Shown here piece after piece: positions 17,696 to 27,295 of a stretch of DNA of 64,000 nt. Every line of letters begins with the position of its first letter. Positions within the stretch are counted from its first letter, which is position 1. Both the position numbers and the translations under genes were made by a program. The stretch lies in assembly GCF_014199445.1 (NCBI RefSeq), contig NZ_JACIJS010000003.1, positions 1 to 64,000 on the forward strand, in the 5' to 3' direction. The notes beneath the pieces were generated by a model. That model was not told where the DNA came from and did no database searches. It saw only the letters and a program-made list of their open reading frames with translations. Source of the stretch: Rubricella aquisinus (GTDB lineage Bacteria > Pseudomonadota > Alphaproteobacteria > Rhodobacterales > Rhodobacteraceae).

Positions 17696-18058
17696 ATGTC
17701 TCGAGTAAAAGGCGGCGCCTCCAGCCACGCGCGTCATCGTAAGGTCATCAAGGCGGCCAAAGGGTATTACGGCGCACGGAAGTCCAACTTCCGCACCGCG
17801 ACCCAGGCCGTTGACAAGGCACAGCAGTATGCAACCCGTGACCGGAAGGCGCGCAAGCGGTCCTTCCGCGCGCTCTGGATCCAGCGGATCAACGCGGGCG
17901 TGCGGGCATATGATGCCGACATGACCTATTCCCGTCTGATCAACGGCCTGACCGTTGCGGGCATCGAAGTGGACCGTAAGGTGCTCTCCGACCTCGCGAT
18001 CCACGAGCCGGAGGCGTTCAACGCCATCGTCGATCAGGCGAAAGCCGCGCTGGCCTGA
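17696..18058 (+). CDS. rplT: 50S ribosomal protein L20
   Basis: This 120-residue protein has the signatures [20 protein letters not shown] and [27 protein letters not shown]20 is needed for early 50S assembly. AAGGAGG precedes the start. A strong terminator follows the stop. Confidence 0.98.
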   Translation: MSRVKGGASSHARHRKVIKAAKGYYGARKSNFRTATQAVDKAQQYATRDRKARKRSFRALWIQRINAGVRAYDADMTYSRLINGLTVAGIEVDRKVLSDLAIHEPEAFNAIVDQAKAALA

Positions 18059-18081
18059 GCCACCCGCAGCAAACGTTTCAG

Positions 18082-18117
18082 AAAGGCCCGGAGCGATGCT
18101 CCGGGCCTTTTTCTTTT
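18082..18117 (+). terminator. rpmI-rplT terminator
   Basis: AAAGGCCCGGAGC and GCTCCGGGCCTTT form a 13-bp stem around GAT, followed by TTCTTTT. It is a textbook intrinsic terminator directly after rplT. Confidence 0.95.
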
Positions 18118-18127
18118 GTCGGACGTA

Positions 18128-18286
18128 GCCTGTCCAGCGGACGCCCGAGGTGGCCGCCAGACCCTTTGTGCTTTTCGGTTTATGGTACAGGATACTCCGA
18201 CGATCCGGCAGAGCGCCACCGTTGAGAAGCGGCCGCCTGAGGGGCGGGCGTCCGCTGGACAGGCGCCTTCGGCTTGATTCCTGTCC
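18128..18286. repeat. Dispersed inverted repeat, family B copy 1
   Basis: The 20-bp arms at 18128-18147 and 18245-18264 are perfect complements (right arm CGGGCGTCCGCTGGACAGGC) around 97 nt. The right end continues into the core GGCGCCTTCGGCTTGATTCC (from 18262), shared with copies at 19739-19920, 46536-46604 and 59482-59541. It lies between the rplT terminator and pheS. The loop has no open reading frame. Nothing else is seen in the 314-nt gap. Confidence 0.75.
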
Positions 18287-18372
18287 AATACGAGTGGTCG
18301 CCCCCACCAACCCTTGCAAATCGCCCCCCGTATAGTATCCCTCCCTCCCAAACGGATGATGAGGGCAAGACC

Positions 18373-19455
18373 ATGGATCTGAGCGATCTGCGCGCAAGCT
18401 GGCTGGAGCGTATCGGCGGGGCATCGGATGAGGCCACGCTGGAGGAGGTGCGCGTCGCGGCCCTCGGCAAAAAGGGCGAAGTCAGCCTGAAAATGCGCGA
18501 GTTGGGCAAGATGACCCCGGAGGAGCGGCAAACGGCTGGCCCCGCGCTTAACGCGCTGAAGGACGAGTTGAACGCGGCGCTTGGCGCGCGCAAGGCGTCA
18601 CTGGCTGATGCCGCCCTTGAGGAACGGCTGAAATCCGAATGGCTCGACATGAGCCTCAGCCCCCGGCCCGTGCGCGCAGGCACCATCCACCCGATCAGCC
18701 AAGTGACGGAGGAGGTCACCGCGATCTTCGCCGATATGGGCTTTGCCGTCGCAGAAGGGCCGCAGATCGAGACGGATTGGTACAATTTCGACGCGCTCAA
18801 CATCCCCGGCCACCACCCCGCGCGGGCAGAGATGGACACGTTCTATATGTCCCGCAAGGAGGGCGACAATCGCCCGCCCCATGTGCTGCGCACCCACACC
18901 AGTCCCGTGCAGATCCGCTCCCTTGAGGCCAGCGGCGCGCCGACGCGCATCATCTGCCCCGGTCGTGTGTACCGCGCAGATTACGACCAGACCCACACCC
19001 CGATGTTCCATCAGATCGAAGGGCTGGCGATTGACAGCGATATCTCCATGGCGAACCTCAAATGGGTGCTGGAGGAATTCTTCACCGCCTATTTCGGGAC
19101 CAAGGTGAACACCCGCTTCCGCGCCTCCCACTTCCCGTTCACCGAACCTTCGGCTGAGGTCGATATTCAGTGCTCATGGGTCGATGGTCAGGTTCGTGTG
19201 GGCGAGGGCGATGGCTGGCTCGAAGTGCTCGGCTCCGGCATGGTGCACCCGAATGTGCTGCGCGCGGCGGGCGTGGACCCGGATGAATGGCAAGGTTTTG
19301 CCTTCGGTATGGGGATCGACCGCATTGCGATGCTGAAATACGGCATCCCCGATCTGCGCGCGTTCTTTGATTCTGACCTACGCTGGCTGCGCAATTACGG
19401 GTTTGCCAGCCTCGATATGCCGACGGTGCATGGCGGGATGAGCGGCGCGGCCTGA
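18373..19455 (+). CDS. pheS: Phenylalanine-tRNA ligase alpha subunit
   Basis: This 360-residue class II synthetase subunit has an N-terminal coiled-coil, [24 protein letters not shown], motif 2 region [24 protein letters not shown], and motif 3 [21 protein letters not shown]. With PheT it forms the alpha2-beta2 enzyme. The start at 18373 lies after GAGGGC. The stop overlaps the next start (TGATG). Confidence 0.97.
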   Translation: MDLSDLRASWLERIGGASDEATLEEVRVAALGKKGEVSLKMRELGKMTPEERQTAGPALNALKDELNAALGARKASLADAALEERLKSEWLDMSLSPRPVRAGTIHPISQVTEEVTAIFADMGFAVAEGPQIETDWYNFDALNIPGHHPARAEMDTFYMSRKEGDNRPPHVLRTHTSPVQIRSLEASGAPTRIICPGRVYRADYDQTHTPMFHQIEGLAIDSDISMANLKWVLEEFFTAYFGTKVNTRFRASHFPFTEPSAEVDIQCSWVDGQVRVGEGDGWLEVLGSGMVHPNVLRAAGVDPDEWQGFAFGMGIDRIAMLKYGIPDLRAFFDSDLRWLRNYGFASLDMPTVHGGMSGAA

Positions 19456-19736
19456 TGCGCCTTTTCCGGCGCGACCATCACGCCTTGGGGCCGGAGGCTG
19501 TCCGGCTGCATGCGGCGTTTGAGATCGCGCTGACCGTCTGCGATTTTCTGGCGGCGGTGCTGTTCGTGATCGGATCGGTGATGTTCCTCTCTGGTGATTG
19601 GGAGCGGGCAGGGACGTATCTTTTCATCATCGGATCGCTCCTGTTTGCCGTCAGTCCCGCGTTGAAAGTCTGGCGGGAGGTCAAACTGGCGCGGATGGGC
19701 GATCTGGAAACACTGGCAAAGCGGGACGAGCGGTAA
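19455..19736 (+). CDS. YrhK-like small membrane protein
   Basis: The 93-residue protein has two membrane segments: FEIALTVCDFLAAVLFVIGSV and GTYLFIIGSLLFAVSPALK. This matches the YrhK-like domain (PF14145), whose function is unknown. Its start overlaps the pheS stop by one base, so translation is coupled to pheS. Confidence 0.78.
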   Translation: MRLFRRDHHALGPEAVRLHAAFEIALTVCDFLAAVLFVIGSVMFLSGDWERAGTYLFIIGSLLFAVSPALKVWREVKLARMGDLETLAKRDER

Positions 19737-19738
19737 CA

Positions 19739-19920
19739 GGACCGGACTCAAGCCGAAGGCGCCGGTCCAGCGACCGCCCGAGGGGGCCGCGCCGACGCCG
19801 CCGCGATACACTTTATCCCACCATCACCCGAGACCGTTTCACACCTGACGCGCGTTGCAAAAGCGGCCGCCTGTGCGGCGGGCGGCCGCTGGACCGGCGC
19901 CTTCGGCTTGAGTCCGGTCC
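19739..19920. repeat. Dispersed inverted repeat, family B copy 2
   Basis: Arms at 19739-19780 and 19879-19920 are 42 bp each with one mismatch, around 98 nt. The outer end of each arm is the family core (GGCGCCTTCGGCTTGAGTCC at 19896-19915, and its complement at 19744-19763). It starts 3 nt after the YrhK stop. This is the largest and best-preserved copy in the window. Confidence 0.8.
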
Positions 19921-19960
19921 ATTTCCGCTAAGTCTAAAGGACACAACCGGGAACCCGACG

Positions 19961-20170
19961 ATGCCCCTCAAAGGACGCAAACAAACCCTATTCTGGACCT
20001 GCCTTGCCGCATTGGTGATCGGGGCGCATATCGCCATGCTCAACTCCGATACGATGCCGCGTGATGTGGCGTGGCGCCTGCTGACCGTGAACGCCTCCAT
20101 CTGGGCGGTGATCCTGATCCCGGCGCTGTTTTTGTCATGGCGGGTGCGCAGGACGCGGGGCGATAAGTAG
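19961..20170 (+). CDS. Small two-helix membrane protein
   Basis: The 69-residue protein starts MPLKGRKQTLFW and has hydrophobic stretches at about residues 9-27 and 44-60, with a basic end (WRVRRTRGDK). It lies between the family B repeat and pheT. I recognise no family; similar short proteins are found in the pheS-pheT interval of related genomes, which is general knowledge rather than something shown here. Confidence 0.6.
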   Translation: MPLKGRKQTLFWTCLAALVIGAHIAMLNSDTMPRDVAWRLLTVNASIWAVILIPALFLSWRVRRTRGDK

Positions 20171-20252
20171 TCGGGTACGGATCGCCCTTCCGCCCCGCGC
20201 CTTCCTCCTGTATGCAAGCGCGCAAATGCTGCTGAATGACGGATGCTGACCG

Positions 20253-22652
20253 ATGAAATTCTCCCTTTCCTGGCTCAAGGATCATCTTGAGACCGATGCG
20301 ACGCTTGATGAGATTTTGTATGCGCTCACCGACCTCGGGCTTGAGGTAGAGGGCGTGGAGGATCCGGCGGATCGGCTTGGCACTTTCCGTATCGGCTATG
20401 TCCAATCAGCCGAACAGCACCCGGATGCGGATCGGTTGCGCGTGTGCATGGTGGAGACAGCCACGGGCGTGCAGCAGATCATCTGCGGTGCGCCGAACGC
20501 GCGCGCGGGCATCAAGGTCGTCGTCGCCCAGCCCGGTGATTATATCCCCGGCCTCGATATCACGATCAGCGTGGGCAAAATCCGGGGGGTGGAGAGCCAC
20601 GGCATGATGGCCTCCGAGAAGGAGCTGGAAATCTCCGACGAGCATAATGGCATCATCGAATTGCCCGAAGATGCGCAGGTCGGCCAGCGCTATATCGACT
20701 ATGCGGGCCTCAATGACCCGGTGATTGAGATTGGCATCACGCCGAACCGCCCCGATGCGTTGGGTGTCGCAGGGATCGCACGAGATTTGGCCGCGCGCGG
20801 GCTTGGCACGGTCAAGACCCCGGCGACAGAGCCGGTGGCGGGCACCTTCCCCAGCCCGATTGGCGTGACGCTGGCCGATGAGGTCGCTGATAAAGCCTGC
20901 CCGCTTTTCGTGGGTCGCTACATTCGCGGTGTCAAAAACGGCCCGTCCCCGAAATGGATGCAGGACCGGCTGCGCGCGATTGGCCTGCGGCCCATCTCCG
21001 CGCTGGTGGACATCACCAACTACGTCACCTTCGACCGCGCGCGCCCCTTGCATGTGTTCGACGCCGATAAGGTGACGGGCAACATCCATGTGCGGTTCGC
21101 CAAAGACGGGGAAAGCATCCTCGCGCTCGATGGCAAGGACTACGCGCTGAAAGACGGCATGACCGTGGTCGCGGATGACGCCGGGCCAGAGGGCATTGGC
21201 GGCATCATGGGTGGCGAGGTGTCCGGCTGTACCGAGGAGACGGTCAACGTGTTCGTTGAGGCCGCGTATTTCGATCCGGTCCGCACCGCCTATACGGGCC
21301 GCGCGCTCAAGATCAATTCGGATGCGCGCTACCGGTTCGATCGGGGCGTCGATCCGGCCTTCACGCCTGAGGGCATGGAAATCGCGACGCGCCTGATCAT
21401 GGACCTGTGCGGCGGGGAGCCGTCTGAGGTTGTGATCGCGGGAGCCGTGCCGGACACGACGCGCAGCTACACGCTTGATCCTGCGCGGGTCATTTCGCTC
21501 GTAGGAATGGACATTCCCGAGGCGGAGCAGCGCCGTAGCCTTGAGGCGCTCGGCTTCCGGCTGGAGGGGAATGAGGCGTTCGTGCCCCCGTGGCGCCCCG
21601 ATGTGCAAGGCCCCGCCGATCTGGTCGAAGAGGTGGCGCGCATCGCCTCCCTCACCAAGCTGGAAGGCAAGCCGCTGCCCCGCGTGCCGGGTGTGGCAAA
21701 ACCGATCCTGACCCCGATGCAGAAACGCACCCGCACCCTGCGCCGCACGATTGCGGCCCTGGGGATGAATGAATGCGTGACCTATTCCTTCATCGACGGA
21801 CCGCAGGCCGCGCTGTTTGGGGGCGGTGAGGATGCAATGGCGCTGGAAAATCCGATCAGCAGCGATATGAGCCATATGCGCCCTGACCTTTTGCCGGGCC
21901 TGTTGGCGGCGGCGGCGCGCAATCAGGCGCGCGGCTTTGCCGATCTGGGCCTTTTTGAGGTGGGTCCGGTATTCGCCGGGGCCGAACCGGGGGAGGAAGT
22001 GATCCACGCCACTGGCTTGCGCACGGGTGCCACCGCGCCGCGCAACACCCACGGCACGCGCCGCCCAGTCGATGCCTATGACGCGAAGGCTGACGCGGAA
22101 GCGGCCCTTGCGGCCATTGGCGCGCCGGTCGAGCGGCTGATGGTGATGCGCACAGCACCCGGCTGGTTCCATCCGGGGCGGTCAGGCGTGTTATCGCTCG
22201 GGCCGAAAAACCCGCTTGCCGCCTTTGGCGAGTTGCACCCCAAAGTGTTGGCTCAGATAGATGTGAAAGGCCCGGCTGTCGGCTTTACCCTGTTTGTCGA
22301 GAACGTGCCCTTCCCGAAATCGAAAGGGGCCGCGCGCCCGGCGCTTGATACCTCTGATCTGCAGGCGGTGGAGCGCGATTTCGCCTTTGTCGTCGATGCG
22401 AACCTTGAGGTGGATAAGCTCGTCAAAGCGGCCAAAGGCGCGGAAAAGAAGCTGATCGAGGATGTCAGCGTCTTTGACGTGTTCGGCGGGGCCAAGGCCG
22501 AGGCGCAGATGGGGGCGGGCAAAAAATCCGTCGCGATCGCCGTCCGCTTGCAGCCGCGCGATGCCACGCTAACTGATAAGGAGATCGAAGCGGTCAGCGC
22601 CAAGGTGATCGCCTCGGTCGAGAAAGCAACTGGCGGAGCCTTGCGCGGATAA
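20253..22652 (+). CDS. pheT: Phenylalanine-tRNA ligase beta subunit
   Basis: This 799-residue protein has the full PheT set: tRNA-binding EMAP-like domain (FRIGYVQSAEQHPDADRL to GIKVVVAQPG), B5 domain, B3/4 editing domain (LHVFDADKV, IGGIMGGEVSGCTEETVNV), catalytic-like core and C-terminal FDX-ACB anticodon-binding domain (AVERDFAFVVDANLEVDKL). The length is normal. It is separated from pheS by about 800 nt holding two small genes and a repeat. Confidence 0.97.
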   Translation: MKFSLSWLKDHLETDATLDEILYALTDLGLEVEGVEDPADRLGTFRIGYVQSAEQHPDADRLRVCMVETATGVQQIICGAPNARAGIKVVVAQPGDYIPGLDITISVGKIRGVESHGMMASEKELEISDEHNGIIELPEDAQVGQRYIDYAGLNDPVIEIGITPNRPDALGVAGIARDLAARGLGTVKTPATEPVAGTFPSPIGVTLADEVADKACPLFVGRYIRGVKNGPSPKWMQDRLRAIGLRPISALVDITNYVTFDRARPLHVFDADKVTGNIHVRFAKDGESILALDGKDYALKDGMTVVADDAGPEGIGGIMGGEVSGCTEETVNVFVEAAYFDPVRTAYTGRALKINSDARYRFDRGVDPAFTPEGMEIATRLIMDLCGGEPSEVVIAGAVPDTTRSYTLDPARVISLVGMDIPEAEQRRSLEALGFRLEGNEAFVPPWRPDVQGPADLVEEVARIASLTKLEGKPLPRVPGVAKPILTPMQKRTRTLRRTIAALGMNECVTYSFIDGPQAALFGGGEDAMALENPISSDMSHMRPDLLPGLLAAAARNQARGFADLGLFEVGPVFAGAEPGEEVIHATGLRTGATAPRNTHGTRRPVDAYDAKADAEAALAAIGAPVERLMVMRTAPGWFHPGRSGVLSLGPKNPLAAFGELHPKVLAQIDVKGPAVGFTLFVENVPFPKSKGAARPALDTSDLQAVERDFAFVVDANLEVDKLVKAAKGAEKKLIEDVSVFDVFGGAKAEAQMGAGKKSVAIAVRLQPRDATLTDKEIEAVSAKVIASVEKATGGALRG

Positions 22653-22659
22653 TGCGGAA

Positions 22660-22694
22660 GCCTCCGGCGGGAGGTATTTTGGGAAAAAAGAAAC
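22660..22694 (+). terminator. Terminator-like repeat, family A copy
   Basis: CCTCC-GGCG-GGAGG with TATTTTGGGAAAAAAG follows the pheT stop by 8 nt. It is nearly identical to the copies at 1335 and 4425. Confidence 0.7.
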
Positions 22695-22707
22695 GGGAGG
22701 GATCGCG

Positions 22708-23163
22708 ATGACTTGGAGCGTATATCTGGCAGGTGAGATTCACACAGATTGGCGCGAGGATATCGCGACCGGGGCCAAGGCCGCGAACCTGCCTGTGACC
22801 TTTACCGGCCCAGTGACCGACCATGACGCCTCCGACGATTGCGGTGTGGCGATCATGGGCGCGGAGGATCAGAAATTCTGGCACGACCATAAGGGCGCAA
22901 AGCTCAACGCGATCCGCACGCGCAAGATGCTTGAGGACGCGGATATCGTCGTCGTGCGGTTTGGCGAGAAATACAAGCAATGGAACGCGGCATTTGACGC
23001 GGGTCAGGCCTATGCGCTCGGTAAATCGCTCATTGTGATGCATCAGGATGAGCATCAGCACCCGTTGAAAGAGGTCGATGCCGCAGCACTTGCCGTGGTC
23101 AAGACGCCGCAACAGGTGGTCGAGATTCTGACCTATGTGATCAACGGCACGCTGCCCGACTGA
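22708..23163 (+). CDS. YtoQ-family protein
   Basis: The 151-residue protein begins WSVYLAGEIHTDWR and contains GPVTDHDASDDCG, KGAKLNAIRTRKMLEDADIVVVRFGEKYKQWNAAFDAG. This is the YtoQ family, related to the nucleoside 2-deoxyribosyltransferase-like fold. The true substrate is unknown. GGGAGG precedes the start, and this ribosome-binding site follows directly after the family A repeat tail. Confidence 0.85.
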   Translation: MTWSVYLAGEIHTDWREDIATGAKAANLPVTFTGPVTDHDASDDCGVAIMGAEDQKFWHDHKGAKLNAIRTRKMLEDADIVVVRFGEKYKQWNAAFDAGQAYALGKSLIVMHQDEHQHPLKEVDAAALAVVKTPQQVVEILTYVINGTLPD

Positions 23164-23229
23164 CGCGACGTTTCCCCTCGACAGGCGCGCGCGCCCGCGT
23201 AACCTTTTCCCAAAACGGGGGAGGGTGCG

Positions 23230-24834
23230 ATGGAATTTGACTATGTGATTGTAGGGGGCGGCTCCGCCGGGTCGGTGATGGCAGCCCGCTTGAGCGAAGA
23301 TCCGAACACCACCGTATGTTTGCTGGAGGCCGGCGGGCAGGGCGACAGCCTGTTGGTGCGCTCGCCCATGGCGCTTCTGGCGATGCTGCCCGGTTGGGGC
23401 AAGATCAACAATTGGGCCTTTCACACGGTTCCGCAAAAGGAGCTGAAGAACCGGCGGCTCTATCATCCGCGCGGGCGCGCCTTGGGCGGATCATCCGCGA
23501 TCAACGCGATGCTCTATGTCCGGGGGCATCCGTCCGATTATGACGATTGGGCGGCACAAGGGGCGACCGGCTGGGGCTGGGACGATGTGCTGCCCTATTT
23601 CCTGAAATCTGAGCGAAACCGGGTGCATGAAGGTGATCTCCATGGGCAGGACGGCCCGTTGCATGTGTCAGATCAGCAGGATCCGCGCCCGATTGCCGAG
23701 GCGTTTATCGCGGCGGCAGAAGAATGCCAGATCCCGCGCAACCCCGATTTCAACGGCCCCCGGCAAGAGGGTGCGGGCTATTACCAAGTCACGCAATTCA
23801 GCGGTGACGGGCGCAACGGGGAGCGGTGTTCGGCGGCAGCGGCCTATCTGCACCCGAACCTGACCCGCCCCAATCTGGAGGTGCTGACACAGGCGCGCGG
23901 ATTGCGCGTGATCCAGTCGGAGGGCCGGGCCACGGGTGTGCTGGCGCGGCTGCCCGGCGGCAATCGCATCATCACCGCGCGGCGGGAGGTGATCCTGTGC
24001 GGCGGAGCGTTCCATTCCCCGCAACTATTGATGCTATCGGGCATTGGGCCGGGGGCCGCGTTGCAAGCGCAGGGTATCACCGTGCAGCATGATCTGCCGG
24101 ACGTGGGGCAGAACCTTCAGGATCATCTGGATTTCATCCTCGCCTATCATGCCAACACGACAGACCTGTTGGGTATCGGCTTTCAGGGGGCGAAAGACCT
24201 GATCCGCCACGCGCTGGAATGGCGCAAAACCGGGCGTGGGATGGTGGCCACGCCGGGGGCGGAGGCGGGCGCGTTTCTGACTGTCGGGCAGGGCGACCGG
24301 CCCGATGTGCAGCTCCATTTCGTGCCTGCAATCGTGGAGAACCACGCGCGGCGGCTGCATCTTGGCTATGGTTATTCCTGTCACGCTTGTGTGCTGCGCC
24401 CCAAATCCCGGGGGGAGGTGACGCTCAACAGCGCCGATCCGATGGACGCGCCCCGCATTGATCCGCGCTATCTCAGCCACCCGGATGACGCGCAGGATTT
24501 ACTGGATGCGGCCATCGCGATGCGCCAGATCATGCGCGCGCCCGCGATGGTCAAATACCAAACACGGGAGATTTTCACCGATGGGGTGCCGGATGAGGAA
24601 TTGTTGTCCCATATCCGGGAGCGCGCGGGCACGATCTATCACCCCGTGGGCACCTGCCGGATGGGCACGGATGAGGGAGCGGTGACCGATCCGAAAGGTC
24701 GGGTCCGGGGCGTGGCCGGGTTGCGCGTGGTGGACGCGTCGCTGATGCCAACGCTGATCGGCGGCAACACAAATGCGCCCGTCATCATGATGGCGGAGAA
24801 GATCGCCGCCGGAATGCGGTCCGCCCCGAACTGA
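23230..24834 (+). CDS. GMC-family FAD oxidoreductase (choline/alcohol dehydrogenase type)
   Basis: The 534-residue protein has the FAD motif YVIVGGGSAGSVMAARLSE at the start, HPRGRALGGSSAINAMLYVRG (GMC signature 1), ILCGGAFHSPQLLMLSGIGPG (signature 2), and the catalytic His in IYHPVGTCRMG. It would oxidise an alcohol with FAD and pass electrons to an acceptor. The absence of betaine-aldehyde dehydrogenase or BetI nearby argues against osmoprotectant choline oxidation and for a general alcohol substrate. Confidence 0.9.
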   Translation: MEFDYVIVGGGSAGSVMAARLSEDPNTTVCLLEAGGQGDSLLVRSPMALLAMLPGWGKINNWAFHTVPQKELKNRRLYHPRGRALGGSSAINAMLYVRGHPSDYDDWAAQGATGWGWDDVLPYFLKSERNRVHEGDLHGQDGPLHVSDQQDPRPIAEAFIAAAEECQIPRNPDFNGPRQEGAGYYQVTQFSGDGRNGERCSAAAAYLHPNLTRPNLEVLTQARGLRVIQSEGRATGVLARLPGGNRIITARREVILCGGAFHSPQLLMLSGIGPGAALQAQGITVQHDLPDVGQNLQDHLDFILAYHANTTDLLGIGFQGAKDLIRHALEWRKTGRGMVATPGAEAGAFLTVGQGDRPDVQLHFVPAIVENHARRLHLGYGYSCHACVLRPKSRGEVTLNSADPMDAPRIDPRYLSHPDDAQDLLDAAIAMRQIMRAPAMVKYQTREIFTDGVPDEELLSHIRERAGTIYHPVGTCRMGTDEGAVTDPKGRVRGVAGLRVVDASLMPTLIGGNTNAPVIMMAEKIAAGMRSAPN

Positions 24835-24852
24835 TCCGGGGCGGAGGCCGAG

Positions 24853-25551
24853 TTACCCGTTGCGGTCGGGAATGTTCAGCGCCGCCTGAGACGCCGGACG
24901 CGCGAGATGGGTTTCGAGATAGCGGGTCACGTTCTTGTAGTCCGCCATGCCGAGCACCTCTTCGCCGCCATAGAAATCCACAACCTTGAGCCACGGCCAG
25001 ATCGCCATATCCGCGATGGTGTATTCGCCCGCCGCGACAAAATCCTTGCCCTCAAGATGCTTGTCCAGCACGCCCAAAAAGCGCTTTGCCTCATCGGTGT
25101 AGCGGTTAACGGCATAGGGGTCCTTCACCTTGTCCGCCGCGAATTTGTAGAAATGCCCGAATTGACCGAGCATCGGGCCAAGCCCGCCCATTTGCCACAT
25201 CAGCCAGTTGAGCGTTTCGGCCCGCGCGGTGCCGGAGGCAGGCAGAAATTTGCCATATTTCTCAGCCAGATAGATCAAGATCGACGCGCTTTCAAACAGC
25301 TCGACCGAGCTGTCACCGGTCGGATCGATCAGCGCGGGGATCTTGTTGTTGGGGTTGATGGCAAGAAAACCGGGATTGAACTGGTCATCGCGCATGATGG
25401 AGATCGTGTGCGCCTCATAGTCCACGCCCAATTCCTCAAGCAGCGCAGACACCTTGATCCCATTGGGGGTCGGGAAGGAATAAAGCTGGAGGATTTCAGG
25501 ATTCTTTGCGGGGCGGAAATCGTTGATCGGGTGTGTGGCGACGCTGGCCAT
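24853..25551 (-). CDS. Glutathione S-transferase, Ure2/YghU-like (Nu class)
   Basis: The 232-residue protein has an N-terminal thioredoxin fold (LQLYSFPTPNGIKVSALLEELG), the glutathione-binding NPNNKIPALIDP and ELFESASILIYLAEKYG, and a C-terminal helical domain. The TPNGIKV motif is typical of disulfide-bond-reductase-like GSTs. The ATG at 25551 has AAAGGAG 8 nt upstream, which decides the start over an in-frame extension. It diverges from mscL. Confidence 0.9.
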   Translation of the reverse strand: MASVATHPINDFRPAKNPEILQLYSFPTPNGIKVSALLEELGVDYEAHTISIMRDDQFNPGFLAINPNNKIPALIDPTGDSSVELFESASILIYLAEKYGKFLPASGTARAETLNWLMWQMGGLGPMLGQFGHFYKFAADKVKDPYAVNRYTDEAKRFLGVLDKHLEGKDFVAAGEYTIADMAIWPWLKVVDFYGGEEVLGMADYKNVTRYLETHLARPASQAALNIPDRNG

Positions 25552-25741
25552 GGCGCATACTCCTTTGTTGCTGGACGGGTACATATGGGGCAATTGCGCG
25601 AACGCTAGTCCTCAAACGGGAAACAGTGCGTAATACATCGCGCGCCAGTGGAATATGGGTTTCAGATACAGATTTTTGTTTGTCGATCCGGCAAACCATG
25701 GCAAAGCAACGTCACTTACAGAAATTCATGGGGGAGCAACC

Positions 25742-26173
25742 ATGTTGGAAGAATTCAAGAAGTTTGCGCTGAAGGGCAATGTCATGGACATGGCCGTCGG
25801 CATCATCATCGGGGCGGCGTTCACAACGATCGTCAAAAGCCTCGTGACGGACATCATCACACCAATCATCGGCTATATCAGCGGCGGGGTGGATTTCACC
25901 AACGTCTTTACTGTGCTGGGTGAGGGCGATTTTGCGACCCTCGCTGCCGCACAAGAGGCCGGAGCCGCGACGATCAACTGGGGGATTTTCCTTAACGCGG
26001 TGTTTGCGTTCCTGATCGTTGCATGGGTTCTGTTCCTTGTCGTGCGCACCATGAACAAGGCGAAAGAAGCGATGGAAAAGAAAGAGGAGCCCGCGCCGGA
26101 GGCCCCGAAAGGCCCGACGCAGGAGGAGCTTTTGTCCGATATCCGTGACCTTCTGAAAGCCCAGCAGGGTTAA
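25742..26173 (+). CDS. mscL: Large-conductance mechanosensitive channel
   Basis: The 143-residue protein starts [26 protein letters not shown], the amphipathic S1 helix and TM1 of MscL. TM2 is [24 protein letters not shown], followed by a charged linker and cytoplasmic helix ([12 protein letters not shown]). It opens on hypo-osmotic shock. It ends 4 nt inside the convergent azlD. Confidence 0.97.
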   Translation: MLEEFKKFALKGNVMDMAVGIIIGAAFTTIVKSLVTDIITPIIGYISGGVDFTNVFTVLGEGDFATLAAAQEAGAATINWGIFLNAVFAFLIVAWVLFLVVRTMNKAKEAMEKKEEPAPEAPKGPTQEELLSDIRDLLKAQQG

Positions 26174-26493
26174 GTCAGCCACAAAAGGATATAAAGTGCT
26201 GCCATCCCCCCAAGGATGGAGCCAAGCATATTGCGTGTCGCCGCCCCGATCAGAAGGGTGGCGGCCGCAGCCCCCAGCCGGGCAATGTCCGGCTCACCAC
26301 CCGTCGCACTTGGCCAAAGCACCAAGGGGGCGACCAAGCCGGGCATCACCGCCACGGGCACATAGCGTAACAGGCGCAGCACCCATTCGGGGAATGTCTG
26401 TCCTCCCGCCAATCCAAGAAACGAAAACCGGATCAGGAACGTGCCGATCCCCATCAGGATGATGACGGTCCAGATCGTCTCATAGGTGCTCAT
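26170..26493 (-). CDS. azlD: AzlD-family branched-chain amino-acid exporter subunit
   Basis: The 107-residue membrane protein has [20 protein letters not shown] and [18 protein letters not shown], typical of AzlD. With AzlC it forms a branched-chain amino-acid efflux system (YgaZH-like). Its ATG at 26493 overlaps the azlC stop by 4 nt. Confidence 0.92.
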   Translation of the reverse strand: MSTYETIWTVIILMGIGTFLIRFSFLGLAGGQTFPEWVLRLLRYVPVAVMPGLVAPLVLWPSATGGEPDIARLGAAAATLLIGAATRNMLGSILGGMAALYILLWLT

Positions 26494-27215
26494 GCTGCGG
26501 CTCCTTTCCGGCGGTCCATCCACAGTTCAGTCATCGCGCCCGCGCCCATCGCAAACACCGCCGCGATCAGCAGACCCATGGAATAGGGCACCCAAATCAG
26601 CGCGAGCGTCCCCGCCACGCTGACGAACGCCGCCACCAGATGCGGCAGGGAGCGCAGCATGGGCGCGACCATCGACAGGAACGTGATCGGCACCGCGAAA
26701 TCGAGCGCAAATTCGGGCGGGATCGCCTCCCCCACCACAGCCCCCACATAGGTGCCCGCATACCAAAGCGGGGCCACCGGGATCATCAGCCCCGCGAAAT
26801 AGGCCAGCTTACGCGCCAGCGGCTCTTGCGGCTGTTTGTCAAAGCGGATTTGCGACATGGCATAGCTTTGATCGACCAGAAAATACGCGACGACCGCGCG
26901 CTGCCACAGCTTTGCCTTGCCCAGATGGGGGGCGATGGACGCGGAATAGAGCACCATCCGCAGGTTCACCGCGAGGGCCGTAAACACCACGATCAGCGTC
27001 GGAGCCTGCTCTTCCATCAGGGCGAGCGCGGTGAACTGCGCCGCCCCCGCAATGACCAAAACTGTCATCGACATCGTCTCAACGAGGGACAGACCGGCCT
27101 CCGTCGCGGCCACACCAAAAAGAAGCGCGAAGGGCACCACGATCAGGATAAAAGGCAGGGCATCAACCATCCCCTCGACAAGCGCCGAACGCTCCTTTTT
27201 CACTGGTGTGGACAT
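26490..27215 (-). CDS. azlC: AzlC-family branched-chain amino-acid exporter subunit
   Basis: The 241-residue integral membrane protein has GMVDALPFILIVVPFALLFGV, MTVLVIAGAAQFTALALM, and NLRMVLYSASIAPHLG, the AzlC hallmarks. It pairs with AzlD. No Lrp-type regulator is adjacent. Confidence 0.93.
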   Translation of the reverse strand: MSTPVKKERSALVEGMVDALPFILIVVPFALLFGVAATEAGLSLVETMSMTVLVIAGAAQFTALALMEEQAPTLIVVFTALAVNLRMVLYSASIAPHLGKAKLWQRAVVAYFLVDQSYAMSQIRFDKQPQEPLARKLAYFAGLMIPVAPLWYAGTYVGAVVGEAIPPEFALDFAVPITFLSMVAPMLRSLPHLVAAFVSVAGTLALIWVPYSMGLLIAAVFAMGAGAMTELWMDRRKGAAA

Positions 27216-27295
27216 CGCCCTCTCCTTCGGTCAGTAATCAGAAGGGAGAGGCTATACCCCCGACCTGCGGGGATGCCAATGATGGATCGTTGTTC

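Noticed and set aside
20406-22172. 588-codon open frame on the minus strand opposite pheT
   Set aside because: It is a mirror of a well-supported pheT in GC-rich DNA; the translation is rich in Arg, His and Ala and has no recognisable domain.
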